Notes: generated by a model not told the origin, from the sequence alone. A DNA stretch of 64,000 bases from an uncultured Formosa sp. (GCF_947500765.1 NZ_CANMTH010000002.1:558001-622000), one strand, 5' to 3'; positions 1 to 8,680 are shown, counted from the stretch's first letter. A program made the numbers and translations.

Positions 1-242
1 GTTCAAAAGAAGCTTCTAATCGTTTAGAAAAATTGTTATTGTCTGCTATTGCAAACTGGCAATCTAAAAATGAAGATGCAAGTATCGAAGATGCTGAATT
101 AATAGTTAAAGAGATTAGAGTAGATGGCGGATCTATGTTAAAAAGATTACGTCCAGCTCCTCAAGGTCGTGCGCACAGAATAAGAAAACGTTCAAACCAC
201 GTAACAATCGTAGTTGGAGCTAACAATAATATACAAGCTTAA
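1..242 (+). CDS. rplV: 50S ribosomal protein L22 (uL22), C-terminal part
   Basis: The reading frame enters at base 3 without a start codon, so only the last 79 residues are present and the gene begins before the window. L22 is a large-subunit protein whose long beta-hairpin lines the peptide exit tunnel. The visible part holds the conserved basic segment [18 protein letters not shown], the diagnostic hairpin, followed by a beta-strand and a short tail. It lies 6 bp before rpsC, the standard S10-operon order. A TTG at 33 is an internal leucine codon and not a start. Confidence 0.97.
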   Translation, partial: SKEASNRLEKLLLSAIANWQSKNEDASIEDAELIVKEIRVDGGSMLKRLRPAPQGRAHRIRKRSNHVTIVVGANNNIQA

Positions 243-248
243 ATAGAT

Positions 249-965
249 ATGGGACAAAAAACAAATCCAATCGGAAATCGCTTAGGAATTATCAGAGGAT
301 GGGAGTCTAACTGGTACGGAGGAAACGATTATGGCGACAAATTAGCCGAAGACGATAAGATAAGAAAGTACGTTCATGCACGTCTATCTAAAGCAAGTAT
401 TTCAAGAGTAATTATTGAGAGAACTTTAAAACTTGTAACCGTTACTATCACTACTGCAAGACCAGGTATTATTATCGGGAAAGGTGGACAAGAGGTAGAC
501 AAGTTAAAAGAAGAACTTAAGAAAATTACTGGTAAAGAGGTTCAAATTAATATATTTGAAATCAAAAGACCAGAACTTGATGCATTTTTAGTAGGGTCTA
601 GTATTGCTCGTCAAATTGAGAACAGAATCTCATACCGACGTGCAATAAAAATGGCAATAGCTGCTACAATGCGTATGAATGCTGAAGGAATTAAGATTCA
701 AATTAGTGGTCGTTTAAATGGTGCTGAAATGGCACGTTCAGAACACTACAAAGATGGTCGTATTCCATTGTCAACATTCAGAGCCGATATTGATTATGCT
801 TTAGTTGAGGCACATACTACTTATGGTAGATTAGGTGTTAAAGTATGGATCATGAAAGGTGAAGTATATGGTAAAAGAGAGCTTTCTCCGCTTGTTGGAT
901 TGTCTAAGAAGCAAGGAAAAGGTGGAACACGAGGAGGTAATAACAAACCACGTCGTAGAAAGTAA
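249..965 (+). CDS. rpsC: 30S ribosomal protein S3 (uS3)
   Basis: 238 residues, close to the usual length for the family. S3 is a small-subunit head protein at the mRNA entry channel, where it helps unwind mRNA. The N-terminus MGQKTNPIG is the family signature. The KH-type RNA-binding loop GKGG is at residues 77-80. The C-terminal domain carries the conserved [13 protein letters not shown] stretch, and the protein ends in a lysine/arginine-rich tail. The ATG at 249 is the only sensible start, 6 bp after rplV. It is co-transcribed with rplV and rplP. Confidence 0.98.
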   Translation: MGQKTNPIGNRLGIIRGWESNWYGGNDYGDKLAEDDKIRKYVHARLSKASISRVIIERTLKLVTVTITTARPGIIIGKGGQEVDKLKEELKKITGKEVQINIFEIKRPELDAFLVGSSIARQIENRISYRRAIKMAIAATMRMNAEGIKIQISGRLNGAEMARSEHYKDGRIPLSTFRADIDYALVEAHTTYGRLGVKVWIMKGEVYGKRELSPLVGLSKKQGKGGTRGGNNKPRRRK

Positions 966-985
966 TTTTTTAAAGTAAAGAAAAA

Positions 986-1405
986 ATGTTACAGCCTAAA
1001 AGAACAAAATTTCGTAAAATGCAAAAAGGACGTATGAAGGGGAACTCTCAAAGAGGGCACCAACTTTCAAACGGAACTTTTGGGATAAAATCACTTGATT
1101 CGAATTTTTTAACATCGCGTCAAATAGAAGCAGCACGTATTGCCGCTACACGTCACATGAAGAGAGAAGGACAACTTTGGATAAAAATATTTCCAGATAA
1201 GCCTATCACAAAGAAACCTCTTGAAGTACGTATGGGTAAAGGTAAAGGTGCCGTTGAATATTGGGCAGCTGTTGTAAAACCAGGTAGACTACTTTTTGAA
1301 GTAGGAGGAGTACCTTTAGACGTTGCAAAAGAAGCATTACGTTTAGCAGCTCAAAAATTACCGGTTAAAACTAAGTTTGTTATCGCTAGAGATTACGAAG
1401 CATAA
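986..1405 (+). CDS. rplP: 50S ribosomal protein L16 (uL16)
   Basis: 139 residues. L16 binds 23S rRNA near the A site and central protuberance and helps position aminoacyl-tRNA. The start [19 protein letters not shown] is the family signature. The [12 protein letters not shown] segment, the flexible tip that reaches toward the peptidyl transferase centre, is intact. It is separated from rpsC by 20 bp and from rpmC by 13 bp, in standard operon order. Confidence 0.98.
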   Translation: MLQPKRTKFRKMQKGRMKGNSQRGHQLSNGTFGIKSLDSNFLTSRQIEAARIAATRHMKREGQLWIKIFPDKPITKKPLEVRMGKGKGAVEYWAAVVKPGRLLFEVGGVPLDVAKEALRLAAQKLPVKTKFVIARDYEA

Positions 1406-1418
1406 TTTATTTGATGTT

Positions 1419-1610
1419 ATGAAACAATCAGAAATTAAAGAATTATCTACTGCTGAGTTACAAGAGAAACTTGGCGAGACAAAAAAGAGTTATTCAGACC
1501 TGAAAATGGCACATGCAATATCTCCTTTAGAAAATCCAATCCAACTACGTAACGTAAGACGTGACGTAGCTAAAATTGCGACAGAAATAACTAAAAGAGA
1601 ATTACAATAA
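1419..1610 (+). CDS. rpmC: 50S ribosomal protein L29 (uL29)
   Basis: 63 residues, a normal length for L29. It is a small, mostly helical protein at the exit-tunnel rim that helps dock SRP and trigger factor. The start MKQSEIKELSTAEL is typical. I chose the ATG at 1419 because the longer frame opening with TTG at 1377 overlaps the end of rplP and adds a non-homologous extension. The core NPIQLRNVRRDVAKI matches the conserved second helix. Confidence 0.95.
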   Translation: MKQSEIKELSTAELQEKLGETKKSYSDLKMAHAISPLENPIQLRNVRRDVAKIATEITKRELQ

Positions 1611-1622
1611 TTCTGCTGAAAG

Positions 1623-1880
1623 ATGGAAAAAAGAAATTTAAGAAAAGAACGTGTAGGAGTTGTTACTAGTAACAAAATGCAAAAATCTATTGTTGTTGCT
1701 GAAGTTAAAAAAGTAAAACACCCTATGTATGGTAAGTTCGTGTTAAAAACGAAAAAATACGTTGCACACGACGAGACTAACGATTGTAATATTGGAGATA
1801 CTGTAAAGATCATGGAAACACGACCTATGAGTAAATCTAAATGTTGGAGATTAGTTGAAATAATTGAAAGAGCGAAGTAA
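1623..1880 (+). CDS. rpsQ: 30S ribosomal protein S17 (uS17)
   Basis: 85 residues with the OB-fold layout of S17. S17 is a primary 16S rRNA-binding protein of the small-subunit body. The N-terminal [19 protein letters not shown] and the segment [20 protein letters not shown] are the diagnostic parts of the family. It follows rpmC by 12 bp and precedes rplN by 2 bp, indicating tight co-translation within the spc part of the cluster. Confidence 0.97.
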   Translation: MEKRNLRKERVGVVTSNKMQKSIVVAEVKKVKHPMYGKFVLKTKKYVAHDETNDCNIGDTVKIMETRPMSKSKCWRLVEIIERAK

Positions 1881-1882
1881 TT

Positions 1883-2251
1883 ATGTTACAACAAGAATCA
1901 AGATTAAAAGTAGCAGATAACACTGGAGCAAAAGAAGTATTAACAATACGTGTTCTAGGTGGTACTAAAAGAAGATACGCTTCTGTAGGAGACAAAATAG
2001 TTGTTTCAGTTAAAGATGCAACACCTAATGGAAACATTAAAAAAGGTGCTGTTTCTACTGCAGTTGTTGTACGTACTGTAAAAGAAGTAAGACGTCCAGA
2101 CGGATCTTATATCAGATTCGACGACAATGCTTGTGTATTATTAAACCCAACGGGCGAAATGAGAGGTACACGTGTATTTGGACCTGTTGCTAGAGAACTT
2201 CGTGATAAACAATTCATGAAAATTGTATCATTGGCACCTGAAGTGCTTTAA
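1883..2251 (+). CDS. rplN: 50S ribosomal protein L14 (uL14)
   Basis: 122 residues, the canonical length. L14 sits at the subunit interface, forms inter-subunit bridges and binds 23S rRNA; it is also the docking site of the silencing factor RsfS, which is encoded here at 27349-27720. The start [18 protein letters not shown] and the end [12 protein letters not shown] are near-invariant in bacteria. Its TAA stop shares its last base with an in-frame ATG of the next gene. Confidence 0.98.
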   Translation: MLQQESRLKVADNTGAKEVLTIRVLGGTKRRYASVGDKIVVSVKDATPNGNIKKGAVSTAVVVRTVKEVRRPDGSYIRFDDNACVLLNPTGEMRGTRVFGPVARELRDKQFMKIVSLAPEVL

Positions 2252-2574
2252 TGAATTATAAGATGACAAAGCTTAAGATAAAATCAGGAGATACTGTAAA
2301 AGTAATAACTGGAGATCATAAAGGATCTGAAGGAAAAGTACTTAAAGTATTAACCGATAAGAACAAAGCGATTGTTGAGGGTGTTAACTTGGTTAAGAAA
2401 CATACTAAACCAAGTGCACAAAACCCTCAAGGAGGAATCGTAGAAAAAGAAGCTCCAATTCAAATCTCTAATTTATCATTATTAACTGCATCAGGTGAAA
2501 CAACTCGTGTAGGTTATAAGGTAGAAGGAGATAAGAAAGTGAGATTTTCTAAAAAATCTAATGAAGTAATATAG
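2251..2574 (+). CDS. rplX: 50S ribosomal protein L24 (uL24)
   Basis: 107 residues from the ATG at 2251, which overlaps the rplN stop by one base. An internal ATG at 2263 ([15 protein letters not shown], 103 residues) matches the usual family start better and may be the real one. L24 is an assembly-initiating protein carrying a KOW motif, seen here as [19 protein letters not shown]. It also contacts the tunnel exit. The order rplN-rplX-rplE is standard. Confidence 0.96.
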   Translation: MNYKMTKLKIKSGDTVKVITGDHKGSEGKVLKVLTDKNKAIVEGVNLVKKHTKPSAQNPQGGIVEKEAPIQISNLSLLTASGETTRVGYKVEGDKKVRFSKKSNEVI

Positions 2575-2576
2575 TT

Positions 2577-3128
2577 ATGGCATATTCACCGAGACTTAAA
2601 GAAGAGTATAAAAGCAAAGTAATTGCTGCTCTTACAGAAGAATTTGGATATAAGAATGTTATGCAAGTTCCAAAATTATCTAAGATAGTAATATCTAAGG
2701 GTGTTGGAGCTGCTGTTGCAGATAAGAAGTTAGTTGACTACGCAGTAGAAGAATTAACAACTATTTCTGGGCAAAGAGCTATAGCAACTATATCTAAAAA
2801 AGATGTTGCATCTTTCAAATTACGTAAAGGAATGCCAATTGGTGCGAAAGTTACGTTAAGAGGAGAAAGAATGTACGAATTTTTAGACCGTTTAGTTACT
2901 TCAGCCTTACCTCGTGTAAGAGATTTTGGCGGAATTAAAGCAACAGGATTTGACGGAAGAGGTAATTATAACCTTGGAGTTACAGAACAAATCATCTTTC
3001 CAGAAATAGATATTGATAAAGTCAATAAAATTTCAGGAATGGATATTACATTTGTAACATCTGCCGAAACTGATAAAGAAGCAAAATCATTATTAACTGA
3101 ACTAGGTTTACCTTTTCAAAAGAACTAA
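2577..3128 (+). CDS. rplE: 50S ribosomal protein L5 (uL5)
   Basis: 183 residues. L5 carries 5S rRNA into the central protuberance and touches P-site tRNA. The segments [29 protein letters not shown] and [19 protein letters not shown] are diagnostic; the last is the conserved loop near 5S rRNA. It follows rplX by 2 bp and precedes rpsN by 3 bp. In E. coli the S8 repressor site lies near this start; I see no equivalent hairpin here, but there is one before rpsH. Confidence 0.98.
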   Translation: MAYSPRLKEEYKSKVIAALTEEFGYKNVMQVPKLSKIVISKGVGAAVADKKLVDYAVEELTTISGQRAIATISKKDVASFKLRKGMPIGAKVTLRGERMYEFLDRLVTSALPRVRDFGGIKATGFDGRGNYNLGVTEQIIFPEIDIDKVNKISGMDITFVTSAETDKEAKSLLTELGLPFQKN

Positions 3129-3131
3129 GAT

Positions 3132-3401
3132 ATGGCTAAAGAATCAATGAAAGCCCGTGAGGTTAAGAGAGCAAAAACAGTAGCAAAATATGCTGAGAAA
3201 CGTAAAGCTTTAAAGGAAGCTGGAGATTACGAAGCATTACAAAAGTTACCAAAAAATGCTTCTCCTGTACGTATGCATAATAGATGTAAACTAACAGGTA
3301 GACCTAAAGGTTATATGCGTACATTTGGTATCTCTCGTGTAACATTCAGAGAAATGGCAAATAACGGTCTTATTCCAGGTGTAAGAAAAGCAAGCTGGTA
3401 A
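3132..3401 (+). CDS. rpsN: 30S ribosomal protein S14 (uS14), zinc-free 89-aa type
   Basis: 89 residues, the long form of S14. S14 is a late-assembly protein of the small-subunit head near the A site. The C-terminal signature [20 protein letters not shown] is present with a single cysteine, so the CxxC...CxxC zinc ribbon of the short form is absent and the protein should not need zinc. It is followed by a 66-bp spacer with a hairpin before rpsH, the first real break in an otherwise tightly packed cluster. Confidence 0.97.
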   Translation: MAKESMKAREVKRAKTVAKYAEKRKALKEAGDYEALQKLPKNASPVRMHNRCKLTGRPKGYMRTFGISRVTFREMANNGLIPGVRKASW

Positions 3402-3417
3402 GAAATTAATTTTAACT

Positions 3418-3453
3418 GGTTTTAGGTTCAATATAATGTTGAAAACCAAAACC
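3418..3453 (+). promoter_or_regulatory. Hairpin ahead of rpsH (possible translational operator)
   Basis: In the rpsN-rpsH spacer GGTTTT (3418-3423) can pair with AAAACC (3448-3453), GGTT (3425-3428) with AACC (3444-3447), and CAA (3429-3431) with TTG (3439-3441). The loop is 7 nt, with a mismatch and a 2-nt bulge. It ends 14 nt before the rpsH ATG and has no T-run, so it does not look like a terminator. A regulatory role is inference. Confidence 0.4.
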
Positions 3454-3467
3454 GCAATTTAATACAT

Positions 3468-3866
3468 ATGTATACAGATCCAATAGCGGATTATTTAACA
3501 AGAATTAGAAATGCTGTGCGTGCTAACCACAGAGTGGTAGAAATACCTGCTTCTAACTTGAAAAAAGAAATCACAAAAATATTATTCGACCAAGGATATA
3601 TTTTAAGTTACAAATTCGATGATTCTTCAGTACAAGGGACTATTAAAATAGCGCTTAAGTACAACAAGGAAAATAAAGAGCCTGTAATTAAGAAGATTCA
3701 AAGAATCAGTAAACCAGGTTTACGTAAATATGCTAGTTCAACAGAACTACCTAGAATTTTAAATGGTCTTGGTATTGCTATTGTCTCAACTTCTCATGGA
3801 GTAATGACAGGTAAACAAGCTCAAAAAGAAAATGTAGGTGGCGAAGTATTATGCTACGTTTACTAA
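3468..3866 (+). CDS. rpsH: 30S ribosomal protein S8 (uS8)
   Basis: 132 residues. S8 binds helix 21 of 16S rRNA in the central domain; in E. coli it also represses the spc operon by binding its mRNA. The start [17 protein letters not shown] and the C-terminal [23 protein letters not shown] are the two conserved ends. The ATG at 3468 is preceded by a hairpin-forming spacer, suggesting separate translational control. rplF follows 17 bp downstream. Confidence 0.98.
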   Translation: MYTDPIADYLTRIRNAVRANHRVVEIPASNLKKEITKILFDQGYILSYKFDDSSVQGTIKIALKYNKENKEPVIKKIQRISKPGLRKYASSTELPRILNGLGIAIVSTSHGVMTGKQAQKENVGGEVLCYVY

Positions 3867-3883
3867 TTTAAAGACTATAAGAA

Positions 3884-4426
3884 ATGTCAAGAATAGGTAA
3901 TAACCCAGTCGCAATTCCAGAAGGAATTACAGTTGATATTAACGATAATATTGTAACAGTAAAAGGAAAATTAGGAGAATTATCTCAAGAATTTTCTAAT
4001 GTTACAATTAAAGTTGAAGATGAAAAAGTTATAGTTGAGCGTTCTTCCGATAAAAAAGAAGAAAAATCTAAACACGGACTTTACAGATCTTTAATCAATA
4101 ATATGATTGAAGGTGTAACTAAAGGATGGTCTAAAGAGCTAGAATTAGTTGGTGTTGGATACAGAGCTTCTAATCAAGGTCAAAAACTTGATTTAGCTTT
4201 AGGATTTTCTCATAATATTGTATTAGATATTGCTCCAGAAGTAAAAGTTGAAACAGTATCAGAGAAAGGTAAGAACCCTATAATTAAACTAACATCTCAT
4301 GATAAGCAACTTGTTGGACAAGTAGCAGCAAAAATTAGAGATTTTAGAAGACCTGAACCATACAAAGGAAAAGGTATTAAGTTTGTAGGAGAAATATTAA
4401 GAAGAAAAGCAGGTAAATCAGCTTAA
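3884..4426 (+). CDS. rplF: 50S ribosomal protein L6 (uL6)
   Basis: 180 residues. L6 has two similar domains and sits at the base of the stalk beside the sarcin-ricin loop. MSRIGNNPVAIPEGI is the standard start. The C-terminal signature RRPEPYKGKGIKFVGEILRRKAGK is complete. It is 17 bp after rpsH and 13 bp before rplR, co-directional in the spc order. Confidence 0.98.
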   Translation: MSRIGNNPVAIPEGITVDINDNIVTVKGKLGELSQEFSNVTIKVEDEKVIVERSSDKKEEKSKHGLYRSLINNMIEGVTKGWSKELELVGVGYRASNQGQKLDLALGFSHNIVLDIAPEVKVETVSEKGKNPIIKLTSHDKQLVGQVAAKIRDFRRPEPYKGKGIKFVGEILRRKAGKSA

Positions 4427-4439
4427 TAATTTATAAGTT

Positions 4440-4796
4440 ATGGCGTTAACAAAAAACGAAAGACGATTAAGAATTAAAAGCAGAGTCCGTAAAATAGTTT
4501 CTGGTACAGAAGCTAGACCAAGATTATCTGTTTTTAGAAGTAATAAAGAAATTTATGCTCAAGTAGTAGATGATGTAACTGGTAAAACTATCAGTTCAGC
4601 ATCTTCAAGAGATAAAGACATTAGTGCTGCAAAAGGATCTAAAGCAGAAATTGCTACTCTAGTAGGAAAATCTGTAGCTGAAAAAGCTTTAAAAGCAGGT
4701 GTAGACACTATCTCTTTTGATAGAGGTGGATATTTATACCATGGTAGAGTAAAATCATTAGCTGAAGGAGCTAGAGAAGCAGGACTTAAATTCTAA
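4440..4796 (+). CDS. rplR: 50S ribosomal protein L18 (uL18)
   Basis: 118 residues. L18 binds 5S rRNA together with L5 in the central protuberance. The N-terminal basic arm ([11 protein letters not shown]), the [21 protein letters not shown] strand and the end [24 protein letters not shown] are all family-typical. It sits 13 bp after rplF and 6 bp before rpsE. Confidence 0.98.
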   Translation: MALTKNERRLRIKSRVRKIVSGTEARPRLSVFRSNKEIYAQVVDDVTGKTISSASSRDKDISAAKGSKAEIATLVGKSVAEKALKAGVDTISFDRGGYLYHGRVKSLAEGAREAGLKF

Positions 4797-4802
4797 GAAA
4801 TT

Positions 4803-5327
4803 ATGTATCAAAAATACAAAAGCGCAGAGCTAGTAAAACCAAGTGGATTAGATCTTAAAGATCGTTTAGTTGGTGTACAGAGAGTTACAAAAGTAACTAA
4901 AGGTGGTAGAGCATTTGGTTTTTCAGCAATCGTTGTGGTTGGAGATGAATCAGGTGTAGTAGGTCACGGTTTAGGAAAATCTAAAGATGTTGCAAGTGCT
5001 ATTGCTAAGGCGGTAGAAGATGCAAAGAAAAATTTAGTTCGTATTCCAATCGTAAAGCGTACATTACCACATGAACAAAAAGGTAAATTTGGTGGAGCAA
5101 GAGTGAACATCATTCCTGCAGCTCCTGGTACAGGGGTAATTGCTGGTGGAGCTGTGAGAACAGTTTTAGAGGCAGTAGGAATACACGATGTATTATCTAA
5201 GTCTCAAGGTTCATCAAACCCTCACAACGTTGTTAAAGCAACTTTCGATGCATTACTTCAATTAAGAAGTGCTAAAAAAATTGCTAAAGATAGAGGCGTT
5301 TCATTAGAAAAAGTTTTTAAAGGTTAA
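4803..5327 (+). CDS. rpsE: 30S ribosomal protein S5 (uS5)
   Basis: 174 residues. S5 is a decoding-fidelity protein in the small-subunit body and part of the mRNA entry channel. The double-stranded-RNA-binding-like N-domain contains [19 protein letters not shown], with the loop in which spectinomycin-resistance changes occur in other bacteria. The C-domain carries the [19 protein letters not shown] signature. rpmD follows after 11 bp. Confidence 0.98.
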   Translation: MYQKYKSAELVKPSGLDLKDRLVGVQRVTKVTKGGRAFGFSAIVVVGDESGVVGHGLGKSKDVASAIAKAVEDAKKNLVRIPIVKRTLPHEQKGKFGGARVNIIPAAPGTGVIAGGAVRTVLEAVGIHDVLSKSQGSSNPHNVVKATFDALLQLRSAKKIAKDRGVSLEKVFKG

Positions 5328-5338
5328 TAGCGATAGAG

Positions 5339-5518
5339 ATGGGAAAGATTAAAGTAACGAAAGTTAAAAGCGCAATTAAACGTACACAAAGACAAAAAAG
5401 AACTTTAGAAGCTCTTGGTCTTAAACGTATTGGGCATGTCGTAGAGCATGAAAACACACCAAATATTCTTGGTATGGTTGCTAAAGTAGAACACTTAGTT
5501 TCTGTAGAAGAAGCTTAA
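5339..5518 (+). CDS. rpmD: 50S ribosomal protein L30 (uL30)
   Basis: A 59-residue frame starting MGKIKVTKVKSAI and ending VEHLVSVEEA, found by reading the gap between rpsE and rplO. L30 is a small protein bound to domain II of 23S rRNA. The internal TLEALGLKRIGHVVEHENTP matches the conserved core of bacterial L30, where a GLxxxxxxV pattern is followed by a histidine-rich turn. Position between S5 and L15 is the standard location. Confidence 0.96.
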   Translation: MGKIKVTKVKSAIKRTQRQKRTLEALGLKRIGHVVEHENTPNILGMVAKVEHLVSVEEA

Positions 5519-5532
5519 TAATAAACTGAGAA

Positions 5533-5985
5533 ATGGATTTAAGTAAATTAAAACCTGCAGAAGGTTCAGTTAAAAATCAAGGAAAGAGAATAGGTCGTGG
5601 ACAAGGTTCTGGTAAAGGTGGGACCGCTACTCGTGGTCACAAAGGTGCTAAATCTCGTTCTGGTTATTCTAGGAAACTTGGATTTGAAGGAGGGCAAATG
5701 CCACTTCAAAGACGTGTACCTAAATTTGGTTTTACTAACATTAACCGTGTAGAATATCAAGGTATAAACTTAGATACTTTACAACAATTGGTTGATGATA
5801 AGAAAATTAACGATACAGTAAATTTAGACTCATTAATGTCTGTAGGTGTAACTGGAAAGAATGATCTAGTTAAAATCTTAGGTAGAGGTGAACTAAAAGC
5901 AAAATTAAAAGTAACTGCTCATAAATTTACTGCTTCAGCAAAAGCTGCTATCGAAGCGGCAGGAGGAGAAGCTGTAACTTTATAA
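5533..5985 (+). CDS. rplO: 50S ribosomal protein L15 (uL15)
   Basis: 150 residues. L15 is a late-assembly large-subunit protein with a long glycine/arginine-rich N-terminal extension that penetrates the rRNA, seen as GRGQGSGKGGTATRGHKGAK. This is followed by GFEGGQMPLQRRVPKFGF, the diagnostic motif. The globular C-terminal half ends AAIEAAGGEAVTL. It is 14 bp upstream of secY, as in most bacteria. Confidence 0.98.
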   Translation: MDLSKLKPAEGSVKNQGKRIGRGQGSGKGGTATRGHKGAKSRSGYSRKLGFEGGQMPLQRRVPKFGFTNINRVEYQGINLDTLQQLVDDKKINDTVNLDSLMSVGVTGKNDLVKILGRGELKAKLKVTAHKFTASAKAAIEAAGGEAVTL

Positions 5986-5999
5986 TCACGTAATAGAGC

Positions 6000-7343
6000 A
6001 TGAAATTTATAGAAACGTTAAAGAATGTTTGGAAAATTGAAGAACTAAGAAATAGAATCATCTTAACTGTTGGTTTATTATTAGTTTATCGTTTTGGTGC
6101 ACAAGTTGTTTTACCTGGTATCGATGCCGCACAATTAGAAACCTTACAAAGTAATACAGATTCTGGATTATTAGGTTTGTTAAATGCATTTACTGGTGGA
6201 GCATTCGCTAATGCATCAATATTTGCCTTAGGTATCATGCCTTACATTTCTGCTTCTATTGTAGTGCAATTAATGGGTATAGCTATTCCTTACTTGCAAA
6301 AGTTACAAAAAGAAGGAGCAAGTGGGCAAAAGAAAATCAATCAAATCACTCGTTGGTTAACTATCGCTATCTGTTTGGTGCAAGCACCAGGTTATTTAGC
6401 TAGTTTACCTAGTTTGGGAATACCACAAAGTGCCTTTTTATTAGGACAAGGTGGTTTATTCTATTTTTCTTCTATTGTCATCTTAGTTACCGGTTGTATC
6501 TTTGCAATGTGGTTAGGGGAAAAAATTACTGATAAAGGTATTGGTAATGGTATTTCACTTTTAATTATGGTGGGTATTATTGCACGTTTACCACTATCAT
6601 TTTTCCAAAACGCAGCATCTCGTTTAGAAGGTAATAACGTTATGTTAATCCTTATTGAATTGGTGTTGTGGTTTGTAATTATTTTTGCATCGATTATGCT
6701 TATCATGGCAGTAAGAAAAATTGCTGTTCAATATGCTAGACGTACTGCATCTGGAGGTTACGAGAAAAACATTATGGGATCTAGACAATATATTCCATTA
6801 AAACTTAACGCTTCTGGTGTAATGCCAATTATTTTTGCTCAAGCTATTATGTTTGTACCAGGTTTAATAGGAGGGACTTCTTTTATGAAAGATTCTGCTG
6901 CTGGACAATGGTTACAATCACAATTTTCTGATATATTCGGATTCTGGTATAATTTATTATTCGCATTCTTAATTATCATATTCACGTATTTTTATACTGC
7001 TATTACTGTTCCTACGAATAAGATGGCAGATGATTTAAAACGTAGCGGTGGTTTTATTCCTGGTATTCGTCCAGGATCTGAAACGTCTGAATATCTAGAT
7101 AAGATCATGTCTCAAATAACATTACCAGGTTCTATTTTCTTAGCACTTATTGCTGTGTTCCCTGCTATAATTGTCAAGTTAATGAACGTTCAATCTGGAT
7201 GGGCCTTATTTTTTGGTGGTACATCACTATTAATTTTGGTAGGAGTTGCAATTGACACGATGCAACAAGTAAATTCATACTTGTTGAATAGACACTATGA
7301 TGGCTTGATGAAAACGGGTAAAAATAGAAAAGCAGTAGCTTAA
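6000..7343 (+). CDS. secY: Preprotein translocase subunit SecY
   Basis: 447 residues with ten predicted membrane helices. SecY is the channel of the Sec translocon in the inner membrane and partners with SecE, SecG and SecA; SecDF, which assists it, is encoded at 60901-63864. Diagnostic stretches include [13 protein letters not shown] near the first helix, the [15 protein letters not shown] loop after helix 4, and [17 protein letters not shown], the cytoplasmic loop that contacts SecA and the ribosome. It sits between rplO and infA, in the classical spc order. Confidence 0.98.
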   Translation: MKFIETLKNVWKIEELRNRIILTVGLLLVYRFGAQVVLPGIDAAQLETLQSNTDSGLLGLLNAFTGGAFANASIFALGIMPYISASIVVQLMGIAIPYLQKLQKEGASGQKKINQITRWLTIAICLVQAPGYLASLPSLGIPQSAFLLGQGGLFYFSSIVILVTGCIFAMWLGEKITDKGIGNGISLLIMVGIIARLPLSFFQNAASRLEGNNVMLILIELVLWFVIIFASIMLIMAVRKIAVQYARRTASGGYEKNIMGSRQYIPLKLNASGVMPIIFAQAIMFVPGLIGGTSFMKDSAAGQWLQSQFSDIFGFWYNLLFAFLIIIFTYFYTAITVPTNKMADDLKRSGGFIPGIRPGSETSEYLDKIMSQITLPGSIFLALIAVFPAIIVKLMNVQSGWALFFGGTSLLILVGVAIDTMQQVNSYLLNRHYDGLMKTGKNRKAVA

Positions 7344-7354
7344 TATATTATACA

Positions 7355-7570
7355 ATGGCAAAACAAGCAGCAATAGAACAAGACGGAACAATTATAGAAG
7401 CATTATCTAATGCTATGTTTCGTGTTGAGTTAGAGAATGGTCACATTGTGACTGCTCATATATCTGGTAAAATGCGTATGCATTACATTAAATTGTTACC
7501 AGGTGATAAAGTAAAATTAGAAATGAGTCCTTACGATTTAACTAAGGCTAGAATAACTTATAGATACTAA
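7355..7570 (+). CDS. infA: Translation initiation factor IF-1
   Basis: 71 residues, an S1-type OB fold. IF-1 binds the A site of the 30S subunit during initiation. [22 protein letters not shown] and the core [19 protein letters not shown] are unmistakable, and the end TKARITYRY is standard. It lies 11 bp after secY and 4 bp before rpmJ. Confidence 0.98.
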   Translation: MAKQAAIEQDGTIIEALSNAMFRVELENGHIVTAHISGKMRMHYIKLLPGDKVKLEMSPYDLTKARITYRY

Positions 7571-7574
7571 TACG

Positions 7575-7691
7575 ATGAAAGTAAGAGCATCAGTTAAAAA
7601 AAGAAGTGCAGATTGTAAAATCGTGCGTAGAAAAGGTAGACTTTACGTAATTAACAAAAAGAATCCTAGATTCAAACAAAGACAAGGGTAG
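7575..7691 (+). CDS. rpmJ: 50S ribosomal protein L36 (bL36), zinc-free type
   Basis: A 38-residue frame, [20 protein letters not shown] onward and ending PRFKQRQG. L36 is the smallest large-subunit protein and acts in late assembly near domains II and VI of 23S rRNA. The zinc-ribbon form has three cysteines and a histidine; here only one cysteine remains, so this is the zinc-independent version. It lies between infA and rpsM with gaps of 4 and 2 bp. Confidence 0.97.
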   Translation: MKVRASVKKRSADCKIVRRKGRLYVINKKNPRFKQRQG

Positions 7692-7693
7692 TT

Positions 7694-8068
7694 ATGGCAA
7701 GAATTGCAGGTGTAGACATACCAAAACAGAAAAGAGGAGTGATCTCTTTAACTTATATCTATGGAATAGGTAGTACTAGATCACAACAAATTTTAGCAGA
7801 AGCTAAAGTTGACGAAAACACAAAAGTTCAAGATTGGACAGATGATGAAATAGGGGCTATTCGTGAAGCTGTTTCAAAATTCACAATTGAAGGTGAATTA
7901 CGTTCTGAAACTCAATTAAGCATTAAGCGATTAATGGATATTGGATGTTATAGAGGTATTCGTCATAGAGCTGGTCTTCCATTAAGAGGACAACGTACTA
8001 AAAACAACTCTAGAACTAGAAAAGGTAGAAGAAAAACTGTTGCTAACAAGAAAAAAGCAACTAAATAA
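7694..8068 (+). CDS. rpsM: 30S ribosomal protein S13 (uS13)
   Basis: 124 residues. S13 is in the head of the small subunit, forms bridges to L5 and contacts P-site tRNA with its tail. [15 protein letters not shown], the helix-two-turn-helix region with [14 protein letters not shown], and the segment [20 protein letters not shown] are diagnostic. The tail is strongly basic. A 98-bp spacer with imperfect inverted repeats separates it from rpsK, which is unusually long for this cluster. Confidence 0.98.
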   Translation: MARIAGVDIPKQKRGVISLTYIYGIGSTRSQQILAEAKVDENTKVQDWTDDEIGAIREAVSKFTIEGELRSETQLSIKRLMDIGCYRGIRHRAGLPLRGQRTKNNSRTRKGRRKTVANKKKATK

Positions 8069-8077
8069 TTAAAAGTC

Positions 8078-8160
8078 ATTAGTATTTAGAAGTTAGATGA
8101 ATCTGTTTGAAATTGAAAAGTTTAGGATTCTATCACTAACAACTAACAACTAGAAACTAA
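8078..8160. repeat. Imperfect inverted repeat in the rpsM-rpsK spacer
   Basis: The left part contains TTAGTATTTAGAAGTTAG. The reverse complement of the right part reads TTAGTTTCTAGTTGTTAG, agreeing at 14 of 18 positions. The right half also has a short direct repeat (AACTAAC, AACTAAC, AACTAG). A related left end, ATTGGTATTTAG, recurs at 9358-9369 in the rpsD-rpoA spacer. It may be a degenerate dispersed element or a structured mRNA spacer. Confidence 0.35.
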
Positions 8161-8166
8161 AATAAT

Positions 8167-8559
8167 ATGGCAAAGTCAAATACAAAAAGCGTTAAAAAAC
8201 GTAAAGTTGTAGTAGATTCAGTTGGTGAAGCTCACGTTACTGCTTCATTTAACAACATCATTATTTCATTAACCAACAAAAAAGGAGACGTTATTTCTTG
8301 GTCTTCTGCTGGTAAAATGGGATTTAGAGGATCTAAGAAAAATACTCCTTATGCTGCTCAATTAGCCGCTGAAGATGCTGCAGGTGTAGCAACAGAAGCT
8401 GGTTTAAAGAAAGTTAAGGTTTACGTAAAAGGACCTGGAAATGGTAGAGAATCTGCTATTCGTTCTCTTCATAATGCAGGAATTGAAGTAACAGAAATTA
8501 TTGATGTTACTCCATTACCACATAATGGATGTCGTCCTCCAAAACGTAGAAGAGTATAA
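8167..8559 (+). CDS. rpsK: 30S ribosomal protein S11 (uS11)
   Basis: 130 residues. S11 is a platform protein near the E site, contacting mRNA upstream of the P codon. The segments [37 protein letters not shown] and the C-terminal [18 protein letters not shown] are the family hallmarks. It is the last gene before a strong transcription-terminator-like hairpin (8576-8622), so it appears to end the long S10-spc-alpha transcript. Confidence 0.98.
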   Translation: MAKSNTKSVKKRKVVVDSVGEAHVTASFNNIIISLTNKKGDVISWSSAGKMGFRGSKKNTPYAAQLAAEDAAGVATEAGLKKVKVYVKGPGNGRESAIRSLHNAGIEVTEIIDVTPLPHNGCRPPKRRRV

Positions 8560-8575
8560 TTTACTTTAAAATTAT

Positions 8576-8622
8576 AAAAAAATTAATATCAGCTTTAATA
8601 TACAGTTGGTATTAATTTTTTT
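8576..8622 (+). terminator. Intrinsic terminator after rpsK
   Basis: Seven A plus TTAATATCAG (8576-8592) can pair with 8606-8622, giving a stem of about 17 bp with two G-U pairs. The descending arm ends in seven T. The stem is AT-rich but long. The -33 element of the next promoter (8606-8608) lies in the descending arm. Confidence 0.7.
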
Positions 8623-8635
8623 ATATGTAAATTTG
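8606..8635 (+). promoter_or_regulatory. Bacteroidota-type promoter for rpsD-rpoA-rplQ
   Basis: TTG at 8606-8608, a 19-bp spacer and TAAATTTG at 8628-8635 match the Bacteroidota sigma consensus (TTG, about 19 bp, TAnnTTTG). The same 19-bp spacing occurs at the other two complete promoters in this window. It predicts transcription starting near 8640 and a leader of about 100 nt before rpsD. Confidence 0.7.
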
Positions 8636-8680
8636 CACTCGTAAAAAAAATAATTTAACAAGTATAATCAAGAGATTAAC

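Noticed and set aside
1490..1813. Open frame on the minus strand across rpmC and rpsQ
   Set aside because: Opposite-strand shadow of two clear ribosomal genes; no family match and amino-acid pattern of an antisense frame.
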